This document shows, in pieces, positions 33,977 through 46,799 of a stretch of 64,000 nucleotides of DNA. Source of the DNA: Lutraria lutraria (Eukaryota; Mollusca; Bivalvia; Venerida; Mactridae); NCBI GenBank assembly GCA_964023205.1, contig OZ026848.1, positions 2,160,501-2,224,500 of the forward strand. Direction: 5' to 3'. Both the position numbers and the translations under genes were made by a program. Each line of letters opens with the position of its first letter. Position 1 is the stretch's first letter. Under the pieces are notes generated by a model. That model ran no database searches. It had not been told where the DNA came from and saw only the letters and a program-made list of their open reading frames with translations.

Positions 33977-34500
33977 AGCGTTTTAGTACCATTATTAAAA
34001 CTTAAGCTATATCAAATAACTTAAAAAAACTTAGGTAGTTGATTTTCTGAGCTTTATTCTCTACTAGTATTTTTACAAAACTTTATTCTTATCCTAGCAG
34101 TTATTTCTATTAGGTAAAATGTCTTGAAATTGAAATGATTTGCATTTATTATTTTGTCATATTTTTGTAATTGTAGGGTTCTTTTTAAACTTCTAGTTAT
34201 GCCCCCACTTCAAAGAAATGTGGGTATATATTGCTGGTTTGCTCATGTCCGTCTTTTTTGCTCGTTGGTAATCAAACCTTGTCTGGCCAATTCGACTGTT
34301 TTGGCCTCTTAGGTCTTCACTTGGTTTGAAGGTTGGTCAAATACAGATAGATGACCCCTGTTGATAAGGTCTATCAATAGGTCAAAGGTCAACTATCCAT
34401 TTGCTCTTTAGGGAGCATTGGTGTTTCACAAACACCTCATTAAGTGAGCGTTTTAGTACCATTATTAAAACTTAAGATATATCAAATAACTAAACCATAT

Positions 34501-36530
34501 TGAATTTGTTAGCACAAAATCTCCTTTTCTCTTTATCATCAAAGAAATCATGGTGCACTTGTCTCAGATCTTTCCTCTCCTCCAAATTCAGTTCATCTTT
34601 GCTTCACTGCAAGTTGGTGATAACACTGTGGAAGATGAAATCACCAAAGCAAACTTTCTGAATAACCTTTGTAGGGATCAAACCCCTCTAAATGAGTAGT
34701 TAGGTGCTTAAACTCTGCAAAATGATGTCATCAGCCCTGTCTTGGACCACATTACAATTAAACCTCTAAGATAGAGGATATTTTCAAATTTGAACTGTCC
34801 ACTGGTCTGTGTGACTTTTCGACCAGTCTCTGTCCTCTTCAGTTTTTCATAGCTCATGGAAAGACATTTTTGTCACTCCTTGAAGCTATTCTCATGTTGG
34901 CAACTGTCAACCTATATCTCTACTTTGTACCATAGGGAAAGTCCTTGAAAGGGTCATCCACAGGCATACTTATTCACAATAGTGACAATGATCTTCTCAC
35001 TCTGCTTTAAATCAGGCTTTGTACCTGGTGACTCAACAGTTAACCAACTGACTTATCTATACAACTTCTCCACTGAGGCTGTCGATTCCAGAAATGTATT
35101 CTGCGACATAAGCAAGGACTTTTGACTGTGTCTCGCATCATACTTTCCTCTTCAGACTCAAACAATTTGGGATTTCTTGCAGTCTTTTTAATTGGTTCTC
35201 ATCTTATCTAAGTGGCCGACAGCAAAATGTTGTTCTGCATGTTGCTCAATCAAAGTGGAATGATATTAAAGCTTGGATTCCACAGGAGTCAATTTTGGGC
35301 CCCTCATTTTCTTGATATTGATCAATGACATTGTTTCTGACACCAGGGCAAACGTCCATCTCTTTGCTGATGACACAAGTCTGTACATAGTTGTTGGGGT
35401 TTCATTAACTGCTTCACAAACACTGAATTCTTACCTACAAACAATACCTCTTGAATAAAATTTGTTCCATTTTAATAGTTTCATTTTTTGGGAGTAGGAG
35501 GTGGATTTGAATTTTTCTAGATTTTTATTTCTTAATTACAAACATCTCATTAAGATAGCATTTTAGTACCCTTATTTTAACTTAAATTGTAGATTTTATA
35601 AAGCTGAGAAAAAATCAACTGCCTAAATATTTCTACAAAACTTTTCTTATTCCACCAGTAGTTATTTCTATTAGGTAAAATGTCTTGAATTGAAATGATT
35701 TGTACTTATATTTTTGTCATATTTTTGTAATTGTAGGGTTCTTTTTAAACTTCTAGTTATGCCCCCACTTCAAAGAAATGTGGGTATATATTGCTGGTTT
35801 GCTCATGTCCGTCTTTTTTGCTCGTTTGTAATCAAACCTTGTCTGGCCAATTCGACTGTATTGGCCTCTTAGGTCTTCACTTGGTTTGAAGGTTGGTCAA
35901 ATACAGATAAATGACCCCTATTGATAAGGTCTATCAGTAGGTCAAAGGTCAACTATCCATTTGCTCTTTAGGGAGCATTGGTGTTTCACAAACACCTCAT
36001 TAAGTGAGCGTTTTAGTACCATTATTAAAACTTAAGCTATATCAAATAACTTAAAAAAACTTAGGTAGTTGATTTTCTGAGCTTTATTCTCTACTAGTAT
36101 TTTTACAAAACTTTATTCTTATCCTAGCAGTTATTTCTATTAGGTAAAATGTCTTGAAATTGAAATGATTTGCATTTATTATTTTGTCATATTTTTGTAA
36201 TTGTAGGGTTCTTTTTAAACTTCTAGTTATGCCCCCACTTCAAAGAAATGTGGGTATATATTGCTGGTTTGCTCATGTCCGTCTTTTTTGCTCGTTGGTA
36301 ATCAAACCTTGTCTGGCCAATTCGACTGTTTTGGCCTCTTAGGTCTTCACTTGGTTTGAAGGTTGGTCAAATACAGATAGATGACCCCTGTTGATAAGGT
36401 CTATCAATAGGTCAAAGGTCAACTATCCATTTGCTCTTTAGGGAGCATTGGTGTTTCACAAACACCTCATTAAGTGAGCGTTTTAGTACCATTATTAAAA
36501 CTTAAGATATATCAAATAACTAAACCATAT
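34501..36530 (+). repeat. RT tandem array, unit 1 (2030 bp)
   Basis: The anchor TGAATTTGTTAGCACAAAAT starts at 34501. This unit has CATCAAAGAAATCATGG where units 2-4 (starting at 36531, 38562 and 40593) have CATCAAATAAAATCATGG, a variant it shares with unit 5. Contents: RT fragment (to about 35460), an AT-rich spacer, then two 471-bp modules (near 35760 and 36231). Confidence 0.9.
34890..35458 (+). pseudogene. non-LTR reverse transcriptase fragment in unit 1
   Basis: Blocks in order: CQPISLLCTIGKVLERVIHR, GFVPGDSTVNQLTYLYNF, VFCDISK followed by a frame break before the palm-A Asp, DFLQSF/SYLSGR-like remnants, then the open segment 35273-35458 with GPLIFLILINDIVSDTRANV and LFADDTSLYIVVGVSLTA. 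FADD is intact, palm A is broken, and no endonuclease or RNase H is attached. Copies of this segment in units 2-5 lie at 37304, 39335, 41366 and 43397; those in units 2-4 translate identically. Confidence 0.8.
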
Positions 36531-38561
36531 TGAATTTGTTAGCACAAAATCTCCTTTTCTCTTTATCATCAAATAAAATCATGGTGCACTTGTCTCAGAT
36601 CTTTCCTCTCCTCCAAATTCAGTTCATCTTTGCTTCACTGCAAGTTGGTGATAACACTGTGGAAGATGAAATCACCAAAGCAAACTTTCTGAATAACCTT
36701 TGTAGGGATCAAACCCCTCTAAATGAGTAGTTAGGTGCTTAAACTCTGCAAAATGATGTCATCAGCCCTGTCTTGGACCACATTACAATTAAACCTCTAA
36801 GATAGAGGATATTTTCAAATTTGAACTGTCCACTGGTCTGTGTGACTTTTCGACCAGTCTCTGTCCTCTTCAGTTTTTCATAGCTCATGGAAAGACATTT
36901 TTGTCACTCCTTGAAGCTATTCTCATGTTGGCAACTGTCAACCTATATCTCTACTTTGTACCATAGGGAAAGTCCTTGAAAGGGTCATCCACAGGCATAC
37001 TTATTCACAATAGTGACAATGATCTTCTCACTCTGCTTTAAATCAGGCTTTGTACCTGGTGACTCAACAGTTAACCAACTGACTTATCTATACAACTTCT
37101 CCACTGAGGCTGTCGATTCCAGAAATGTATTCTGCGACATAAGCAAGGACTTTTGACTGTGTCTCGCATCATACTTTCCTCTTCAGACTCAAATAATTTG
37201 GGATTTCTTGCAGTCTTTTTAATTGGTTCTCATCTTATCTAAGTGGCCGACAGCAAAATGTTGTTCTGCATGTTGCTCAATCAAAGTGGAATGATATTAA
37301 AGCTTGGATTCCACAGGAGTCAATTTTGGGCCCCTCATTTTCTTGATATTGATCAATGACATTGTTTCTGACACCAGGGCAAACGTCCATCTCTTTGCTG
37401 ATGACACAAGTCTGTACATAGTTGTTGGGGTTTCATTAACTGCTTCACAAACACTGAATTCTTACCTACAAACAATACCTCTTGAATAAAATTTGTTCCA
37501 TTTTAATAGTTTCATTTTTTGGGAGTAGGAGGTGGATTTGAATTTTTCTAGATTTTTATTTCTTAATTACAAACATCTCATTAAGATAGCATTTTAGTAC
37601 CCTTATTTTAACTTAAATTGTAGATTTTATAAAGCTGAGAAAAAATCAACTGCCTAAATATTTCTACAAAACTTTTCTTATTCCACCAGTAGTTATTTCT
37701 ATTAGGTAAAATGTCTTGAATTGAAATGATTTGTACTTATATTTTTGTCATATTTTTGTAATTGTAGGGTTCTTTTTAAACTTCTAGTTATGCCCCCACT
37801 TCAAAGAAATGTGGGTATATATTGCTGGTTTGCTCATGTCCGTCTTTTTTGCTCGTTTGTAATCAAACCTTGTCTGGCCAATTCGACTGTATTGGCCTCT
37901 TAGGTCTTCACTTGGTTTGAAGGTTGGTCAAATACAGATAAATGACCCCTATTGATAAGGTCTATCAGTAGGTCAAAGGTCAACTATCCATTTGCTCTTT
38001 AGGGAGCATTGGTGTTTCACAAACACCTCATTAAGTGAGCGTTTTAGTACCATTATTAAAACTTAAGCTATATCAAATAACTTAAAAAAACTTAGGTAGT
38101 TGATTTTCTGAGCTTTATTCTCTACTAGTATTTTTACAAAACTTTATTCTTATCCTAGCAGTTATTTCTATTAGGTAAAATGTCTTGAAATTGAAATGAT
38201 TTGCATTTATTATTTTGTCATATTTTTGTAATTGTAGGGTTCTTTTTAAACTTCTAGTTATGCCCCCACTTCAAAGAAATGTGGGTATATATTGCTGGTT
38301 TGCTCATGTCCGTCTTTTTTGCTCGTTGGTAATCAAACCTTGTCTGGCCAATTCGACTGTTTTGGCCTCTTAGGTCTTCACTTGGTTTGAAGGTTGGTCA
38401 AATACAGATAGATGACCCCTGTTGATAAGGTCTATCAATAGGTCAAAGGTCAACTATCCATTTGCTCTTTAGGGAGCATTGGTGTTTCACAAACACCTCA
38501 TTAAGTGAGCGTTTTAGTACCATTATTAAAACTTAAGATATATCAAATAACTAAACCATAT
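36531..38561 (+). repeat. RT tandem array, unit 2 (2031 bp)
   Basis: Private variant: CTCAAATAATTTGGG near 37190 where other units have CTCAAACAATTTGGG. The one-base longer CAAATAAAATC variant opens a short frame (from 36530, TTG start) that ends in the RT-like peptide DEITKANFLNNLCRDQTPLN. Confidence 0.9.
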
Positions 38562-40592
38562 TGAATTTGTTAGCACAAAATCTCCTTTTCTCTTTATCAT
38601 CAAATAAAATCATGGTGCACTTGTCTCAGATCTTTCCTCTCCTCCAAATTCAGTTCATCTTTGCTTCACTGCAAGTTGGTGATAACACTGTGGAAGATGA
38701 AATCACCAAAGCAAACTTTCTGAATAACCTTTGTAGGGATCAAACCCCTCTAAATGAGTAGTTAGGTGCTTAAACTCTGCAAAATGATGTCATCAGCCCT
38801 GTCTTGGACCACATTACAATTAAACCTCTAAGATAGAGGATATTTTCAAATTTGAACTGTCCACTGGTCTGTGTGACTTTTCGACCAGTCTCTGTCCTCT
38901 TCAGTTTTTCATAGCTCATGGAAAGACATTTTTGTCACTCCTTGAAGCTATTCTCATGTTGGCAACTGTCAACCTATATCTCTACTTTGTACCATAGGGA
39001 AAGTCCTTGAAAGGGTCATCCACAGGCATACTTATTCACAATAGTGACAATGATCTTCTCACTCTGCTTTAAATCAGGCTTTGTACCTGGTGACTCAACA
39101 GTTAACCAACTGACTTATCTATACAACTTCTCCACTGAGGCTGTCGATTCCAGAAATGTATTCTGCGACATAAGCAAGGACTTTTGACTGTGTCTCGCAT
39201 CATACTTTCCTCTTCAGACTCAAACAATTTGGGATTTCTTGCAGTCTTTTTAATTGGTTCTCATCTTATCTAAGTGGCCGACAGCAAAATGTTGTTCTGC
39301 ATGTTGCTCAATCAAAGTGGAATGATATTAAAGCTTGGATTCCACAGGAGTCAATTTTGGGCCCCTCATTTTCTTGATATTGATCAATGACATTGTTTCT
39401 GACACCAGGGCAAACGTCCATCTCTTTGCTGATGACACAAGTCTGTACATAGTTGTTGGGGTTTCATTAACTGCTTCACAAACACTGAATTCTTACCTAC
39501 AAACAATACCTCTTGAATAAAATTTGTTCCATTTTAATAGTTTCATTTTTTGGGAGTAGGAGGTGGATTTGAATTTTTCTAGATTTTTATTTCTTAATTA
39601 CAAACATCTCATTAAGATAGCATTTTAGTACCCTTATTTTAACTTAAATTGTAGATTTTATAAAGCTGAGAAAAAATCAACTGCCAAAATATTTCTACAA
39701 AACTTTTCTTATTCCACCAGTAGTTATTTCTATTAGGTAAAATGTCTTGAATTGAAATGATTTGTACTTATATTTTTGTCATATTTTTGTAATTGTAGGG
39801 TTCTTTTTAAACTTCTAGTTATGCCCCCACTTCAAAGAAATGTGGGTATATATTGCTGGTTTGCTCATGTCCGTCTTTTTTGCTCGTTTGTAATCAAACC
39901 TTGTCTGGCCAATTCGACTGTATTGGCCTCTTAGGTCTTCACTTGGTTTGAAGGTTGGTCAAATACAGATAAATGACCCCTATTGATAAGGTCTATCAGT
40001 AGGTCAAAGGTCAACTATCCATTTGCTCTTTAGGGAGCATTGGTGTTTCACAAACACCTCATTAAGTGAGCGTTTTAGTACCATTATTAAAACTTAAGCT
40101 ATATCAAATAACTTAAAAAAACTTAGGTAGTTGATTTTCTGAGCTTTATTCTCTACTAGTATTTTTACAAAACTTTATTCTTATCCTAGCAGTTATTTCT
40201 ATTAGGTAAAATGTCTTGAAATTGAAATGATTTGCATTTATTATTTTGTCATATTTTTGTAATTGTAGGGTTCTTTTTAAACTTCTAGTTATGCCCCCAC
40301 TTCAAAGAAATGTGGGTATATATTGCTGGTTTGCTCATGTCCGTCTTTTTTGCTCGTTGGTAATCAAACCTTGTCTGGCCAATTCGACTGTTTTGGCCTC
40401 TTAGGTCTTCACTTGGTTTGAAGGTTGGTCAAATACAGATAGATGACCCCTGTTGATAAGGTCTATCAATAGGTCAAAGGTCAACTATCCATTTGCTCTT
40501 TAGGGAGCATTGGTGTTTCACAAACACCTCATTAAGTGAGCGTTTTAGTACCATTATTAAAACTTAAGATATATCAAATAACTAAACCATAT
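38562..40592 (+). repeat. RT tandem array, unit 3 (2031 bp)
   Basis: Private variant: AACTGCCAAAATATTT near 39679 where others read AACTGCCTAAATATTT. Otherwise I see essentially no differences from unit 2. Confidence 0.9.
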
Positions 40593-42624
40593 TGAATTTG
40601 TTAGCACAAAATCTCCTTTTCTCTTTATCATCAAATAAAATCATGGTGCACTTGTCTCAGATCTTTCCTCTCCTCCAAATTCAGTTCATCTTTGCTTCAC
40701 TGCAAGTTGGTGATAACACTGTGGAAGATGAAATCACCAAAGCAAACTTTCTGAATAACCTTTGTAGGGATCAAACCCCTCTAAATGAGTAGTTAGGTGC
40801 TTAAACTCTGCAAAATGATGTCATCAGCCCTGTCTTGGACCACATTACAATTAAACCTCTAAGATAGAGGATATTTTCAAATTTGAACTGTCCACTGGTC
40901 TGTGTGACTTTTCGACCAGTCTCTGTCCTCTTCAGTTTTTCATAGCTCATGGAAAGACATTTTTGTCACTCCTTGAAGCTATTCTCATGTTGGCAACTGT
41001 CAACCTATATCTCTACTTTGTACCATAGGGAAAGTCCTTGAAAGGGTCATCCACAGGCATACTTATTCACAATAGTGACAATGATCTTCTCACTCTGCTT
41101 TAAATCAGGCTTTGTACCTGGTGACTCAACAGTTAACCAACTGACTTATCTATACAACTTCTCCACTGAGGCTGTCGATTCCAGAAATGTATTCTGCGAC
41201 ATAAGCAAGGACTTTTGACTGTGTCTCGCATCATACTTTCCTCTTCAGACTCAAACAATTTGGGATTTCTTGCAGTCTTTTTAATTGGTTCTCATCTTAT
41301 CTAAGTGGCCGACAGCAAAATGTTGTTCTGCATGTTGCTCAATCAAAGTGGAATGATATTAAAGCTTGGATTCCACAGGAGTCAATTTTGGGCCCCTCAT
41401 TTTCTTGATATTGATCAATGACATTGTTTCTGACACCAGGGCAAACGTCCATCTCTTTGCTGATGACACAAGTCTGTACATAGTTGTTGGGGTTTCATTA
41501 ACTGCTTCACAAACACTGAATTCTTACCTACAAACAATACCTCTTGAATAAAATTTGTTCCATTTTAATAGTTTCATTTTTTGGGAGTAGGAGGTGGATT
41601 TGAATTTTTCTAGATTTTTATTTCTTAATTACAAACATCTCATTAAGATAGCATTTTAGTACCCTTATTTTAACTTAAATTGTAGATTTTATAAAGCTGA
41701 GAAAAAATCAACTGCCTAAATATTTCTACAAAACTTTTCTTATTCCACCAGTAGTTATTTCTATTAGGTAAAATGTCTTGAATTGAAATGATTTGTACTT
41801 ATATTTTTGTCATATTTTTGTAATTGTAGGGTTCTTTTTAAACTTCTAGTTATGCCCCCACTTCAAAGAAATGTGGGTATATATTGCTGGTTTGCTCATG
41901 TCCGTCTTTTTTGCTCGTTTGTAATCAAACCTTGTCTGGCCAATTCGACTGTATTGGCCTCTTAGGTCTTCACTTGGTTTGAAGGTTGGTCAAATACAGA
42001 TAAATGACCCCTATTGATAAGGTCTATCAGTAGGTCAAAGGTCAACTATCCATTTGCTCTTTAGGGAGCATTGGTGTTTCACAAACACCTCATTAAGTGA
42101 GCGTTTTAGTACCATTATTAAAACTGAAGCTATATCAAATAACTTAAAAAAACTTAGGTAGTTGATTTTCTGAGCTTTATTCTCTACTAGTATTTTTACA
42201 AAACTTTATTCTTATCCTAGCAGTTATTTCTATTAGGTAAAATGTCTTGAAATTGAAATGATTTGCATTTATTATTTTGTCATATTTTTGTAATTGTAGG
42301 GTTCTTTTTTAAACTTCTAGTTATGCCCCCACTTCAAAGAAATGTGGGTATATATTGCTGGTTTGCTCATGTCCGTCTTTTTTGCTCGTTGGTAATCAAA
42401 CCTTGTCTGGCCAATTCGACTGTTTTGGCCTCTTAGGTCTTCACTTGGTTTGAAGGTTGGTCAAATACAGATAGATGACCCCTGTTGATAAGGTCTATCA
42501 ATAGGTCAAAGGTCAACTATCCATTTGCTCTTTAGGGAGCATTGGTGTTTCACAAACACCTCATTAAGTGAGCGTTTTAGTACCATTATTAAAACTTAAG
42601 ATATATCAAATAACTAAACCATAT
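40593..42624 (+). repeat. RT tandem array, unit 4 (2032 bp)
   Basis: Private variants: AAAACTGAAGC near 42122 in place of AAAACTTAAGC, and one extra T in the run before AAACTTCTAG near 42305, which accounts for the 2032-bp length. The AAAACTGAAGC variant recurs in an extra module after unit 5, near 44624. Confidence 0.9.
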
Positions 42625-45174
42625 TGAATTTGTTAGCACAAAATCTCCTTTTCTCTTTATCATCAAAGAAATCATGGTGCACTTGTCTCAGATCTTTCCT
42701 CTCCTCCAAATTCAGTTCATCTTTGCTTCACTGCAAGTTGGTGATAACACTGTGGAAGATGAAAGCACCAAAGCAAACTTTCTGAATAACATTTGTAGGG
42801 ATCAAACCCCTCTAAATGAGTAGTTAGGTGCTTAAACTCTGCAAAATGATGTCATCAGCCCTGTCTTGGACCACATTACAATTAAACCTCTAAGATAGAG
42901 GATATTTTCAAATTTGAACTGTCCACTGGTCTGTGTGACTTGTCGACCAGTCTCTGTCCTCTTCAGTTTTTCATAGCTCATGGAAAGACATTTTTGTCAC
43001 TCCTTGAAGCTATTCTCATGTTGGCAACTGTCAACCTATATCTCTACTTTGTACCATAGGGAAAGTCCTTGAAAGGGTCATCCACAGGCATACTTATTCA
43101 CAATAGTGACAATGATCTTCTCACTCTGCTTTAAATCAGGCTTTGTACCTGGTGACTCAACAGTTAACCAACTGACTTATCTATACAACTTCTCCACTGA
43201 GGCTGTCGATTCCAGAAATGTATTCTGCGACATAAGCAAGGACTTTTGACTGTGTCTCGCATCATACTTTCCTCTTCAGACTCAAACAATTTGGGATTTC
43301 TTGCAGTCTTTTTAATTGGTTCTCATCTTATCTAAGTGGCCGACAGCAAAATGTTGTTCTGCATGTTGCTCAATCAAAGTGGAATGATATTAAAGCTTGG
43401 ATTCCACAGGAGTCAATTTTGGGCCCCTCATTTTCTTGATATTGATCAATGACATTGTTTCTGACACCAGGACAAACGTCCATCTCTTTGCTGATGACAC
43501 AAGTCTGTACATAGTTGCTGGGGTTTCATTAACTGCTTCACAAACACTGAATTCTTACCTACAAACAATACCTCTTGAATAAAATTTGTTCCATTTTAAT
43601 AGTTTCATTTTTTGGGAGTAGGAGGTGGATTTGAATTTTTCTAGATTTTTATTTCTTAATTACAAACATCTCATTAAGGTAGCATTTTAGTACCCTTATT
43701 TTAACTTAAATTGTAGATTTTATAAAGCTGAGAAAAAATCAACTGCCTAAATATTTCTACAAAACTTTTCTTATTCCACCAGTAGTTATTTCTATTAGGT
43801 AAAATGTCTTGAATTGAAATGATTTGTACTTATATTTTTGTCATATTTTTGTAATTGTAGGGTTCTTTTTAAACTTCTAGTTATGCCCCCACTTCAAAGA
43901 AATGTGGGTATATATTGCTGGTTTGCTCATGTCCGTCTTTTTTGCTCGTTTGTAATCAAACCTTGTCTGGCCAATTCGACTGTATTGGCCTCTTAGGTCT
44001 TCACTTGGTTTGAAGGTTGGTCAAATACAGATAAATGACCCCTATTGATAAGGTCTATCAGTAGGTCAAAGGTCAACTATCCATTTGCTCTTTAGGGAGC
44101 ATTGGTGTTTCACAAACACCTCATTAAGTGAGCGTTTTAGTACCATTATTAAAACTTAAGCTATATCAAATAACTTAAAAAAACTTAGGTAGTTGATTTT
44201 CTGAGCTTTATTCTCTACTAGTATTTTTACAAAACTTTATTCTTATCCTAGCAGTTATTTCTATTAGGTAAAATGTCTTGAAATTGAAATGATTTGCATT
44301 TATTATTTTGTCATATTTTTGTAATTGTAGGGTTCTTTTTAAACTTCTAGTTATGCCCCCACTTCAAAGAAATGTGGGTATATATTGCTGGTTTGCTCAT
44401 GTCCGTCTTTTTTGCTCGTTTGTAATCAAACCTTGTCTGGCCAATTCGACTGTTTTGGCCTCTTAGGTCTTCACTTGGTTTGAAGGTTGGTCAAATACAG
44501 ATAACTGACCCCTATTGATAAGGTCTATCAGTAGGTCAAAGGTCAACTATCCATTTGCTCTTTAGGGAGCATTGATGTTTCACAAACACCTCATTAAGTG
44601 AGCGTTTTAGTACCATTATTAAAACTGAAGCTATATCAAATAACTTAAAAAAACTTAGGTAGTTGATTTTCTGAGCTTTATTCTCTACTAGTATTTTTAC
44701 AAAACTTTATTCTTATCCTAGCAGTTATTTCTATTAGGTAAAATGTCTTGAAATTGAAATGATTTGCATTTATTATTTTGTCATATTTTTGTAATTGTAG
44801 GGTTCTTTTTAAACTTCTAGTTATGCCCCCACTTCAAAGAAATGTGGGTATATATTGCTGGTTTGCTCATGTCCGTCTTTTTTGCTCGTTTGTAATCAAA
44901 CCTTGTCTGGCCAATTCGACTGTATTGGCCTCTTAGGTCTTCACTTGGTTTGAAGATTGGTCAAATACAGATAAATGACCCCTATTGATAAGGTCTATCA
45001 GTAGGTCAAAGGTCAACTATCCATTTGCTCTTTAGGGAGCATTGATGTTTCACAAACACCTCATTAAGTGAGCGTTTTAGTACCATTATTAAAACTTAAG
45101 CTATATCAAATAACTTAAAAAAACTTAGGTAGTTGATTTTTATTCTCTACTAGTAGTTTTACAATGCATGTACA
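42625..45174 (+). repeat. RT tandem array, unit 5 with an extra 471-bp module
   Basis: The last unit shares the CATCAAAGAAATC variant with unit 1. Its RT fragment differs by TRTNV for TRANV and VAGV for VVGV. It ends in three modules (ATGCCCCCACTTCAAAGAAA near 43882, 44352 and 44822) instead of two, the last trailing off into unrelated sequence after about 45140-45175. Confidence 0.85.
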
Positions 45175-45618
45175 TTATTCTCATCCCAGAAGTTATTTCT
45201 ATTAGTTACAATGTCATGATTTATTTAATTACAATATAATGTTCAAACAATATGTAACATTTTCACATCTATATATAGGGAAAGCGAGTCCCATTATTTC
45301 TTTTGTTGGAGGAATTGGTCGCTAAGCACATGATTATTAGGTTCCTTTCTTTACATGCCTACTTTTTACATAATGAAAATCATTTTCATCAAACTCATAC
45401 TTGAAATAGATGTTTTGTTGATCTGTCTTTATGTACTGTCACCATTTAACTTGTGTCCACAGAATGTTTTACCTCTTTTAATCCAAAGAATATTTGGGCA
45501 TCATTAACTTTGTCATGGGTTTGATATCCACAAAGTCAAAATGCTTAAATGGTACAACAGCGTATGGCCTTTTTCCTTCTGGTGGTCTCACTATGGTATC
45601 TCACTGACTGGATATTTA
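45175..45618. other. unassigned spacer after the array
   Basis: No gene or repeat recognised. Confidence 0.35.
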
Positions 45619-45795
45619 CAGTGTAACCTTCTTGAACGGTCACCTCAGAACTACAGCCACCTTCCTGTTACAGCCTGTATACTACCAATCCAGATTGAAC
45701 TTTTACTCTATTTTTACTCTCTCAGCAACAGTCACCTCCTGACAACAGCCATTCTTGTCCTTCCAATTAATGGCTGTTTTAGGAAGGTTGCACTG
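45619..45795. mobile_element. pogo-like MITE, copy 3
   Basis: CAGTGTAACCTTCTTGAACG on the left and GGAAGGTTGCACTG on the right are inverted, with TA on both sides. Internal ACAGCC/GGCTGT motifs mirror. A 101-codon ORF (45541-45846) runs across it and its flanks but follows no unit boundary and looks fortuitous. Confidence 0.65.
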
Positions 45796-45950
45796 TATAC
45801 CGACGAACACTTTACTGTTGTAGCATTGATGGAATCACTGGTATAATCAGAGTCAATGCATTATGATCAATAATGTCTATGTTATTCACAGTGTTAATAG
45901 CATGCAACAACAACAATACAGTAAACATATTCCCACTCTGACCAGTACAG

Positions 45951-46229
45951 CTCTCTGACAATCGTCAAGAAGAGGTAATATTATCAAGATGCAGAATTGG
46001 TAATTCTCGTTTAACTCACTCTTGGCTTCTCACTGGAGATGATATTCCAGAAAGTATTCCATGGGATGCACCACATTCTATCAAACATGTTCTTGTTGGC
46101 TGCATTGACCTTCAACCAATTCGTAAAAAACATTTCAGCATTGAAGACAAGAACACACTTTTTGAAACTGTAAAACCTGAAACCATTATCAATTATTTAA
46201 AGGAAGTAGGACTTTACACTAGACTGTAA
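45951..46229 (+). pseudogene. C-terminal end of a non-LTR retrotransposon ORF2
   Basis: An open frame of 92 codons without ATG, ending in TAA, reads LSDNRQEEVILSRCRIGNSR, LTHSWLLTGDD, SIKHVLVGC, and ends INYLKEVGLYTRL. This is the segment after the RNase H region in I/Nimb/R1-like elements, usually holding a CxxC-H-C knuckle. The first Cys pair is replaced (ESIPWDA) while H and the last C remain. Upstream sequence is interrupted, including by the MITE at 45619. It may or may not derive from the element whose RT was amplified to the left. Confidence 0.7.
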
Positions 46230-46375
46230 TACTTTTTAGACACTTCATTTTTACCAATGTTAACTATTTAGTTAACTTTTGCCATCACCTTTTAATTTCA
46301 AACCTATTTATGTCAATCACCCTTTTTTCTCATTAATACTTTTTTTTATTACATGACTTAATTTTTATCATGCTG

Positions 46376-46434
46376 TTGTAGAAGGGAGGTTGTTGCTCAA
46401 GAGAGGGCTGCTCTGGATAGGTTGTACTGTATAT
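46376..46434. mobile_element. pogo-like MITE, half copy
   Basis: GCTGTTGTAGAAGGGAGGTT, then GCTCAAGAGAGGGCTGCTCT, then GGTTGTACTGTA matches the right end of the copy at 61543-61698. No left TIR. Confidence 0.55.
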
Positions 46435-46799
46435 TCAAACTGAGTTCATGCTATCTGTCATTATTTTTACCTAACCTGACAATATAAGTAATGTTTCTGT
46501 TGTCTGTGAAGAATTTTGGATTATATTTTGACTAGACAACAAGATTCTGTACACAGCCTCTCTATCTTGCTAAGTTGAGTTTTTTCTTGCCTTGTCATCC
46601 TTCCAAGTAGCTATTATTTCTGACATGTTTATCAATGATAAGTTTTCATTACACATACCGGTACTTACTTCCAGGGGCACGTCTTCAGCAACCCTTGTTG
46701 TTTCAGTAAATGCATCTGTACAAAATTTTGGTCTTAAGTCTTGTATCTGACTCAGTGTTCCAACCCTTTCAGGCTTGGATGAATACTGTTCTTACTTAC

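Larger units (their letters stand above)
32650..34500 (+). repeat. RT tandem array, unit 0 (diverged first unit)
   Basis: Same order of parts as the later units, but with many substitutions and an internal deletion between the TPLNE-coding end (about 32828) and the QPISLLC block (about 32885). Contains two 471-bp modules (ATGCCCCCACTTCAAAGAAA near 33729 and 34199). The 3' half is much closer to the later units than the 5' half, which suggests conversion or a crossover. Confidence 0.8.

Noticed and set aside
45541..45846. 101-codon plus-strand ORF
   Set aside because: It runs through the pogo-like MITE at 45619-45795 and both flanks without respecting its borders, has no motif, and is best explained by chance.
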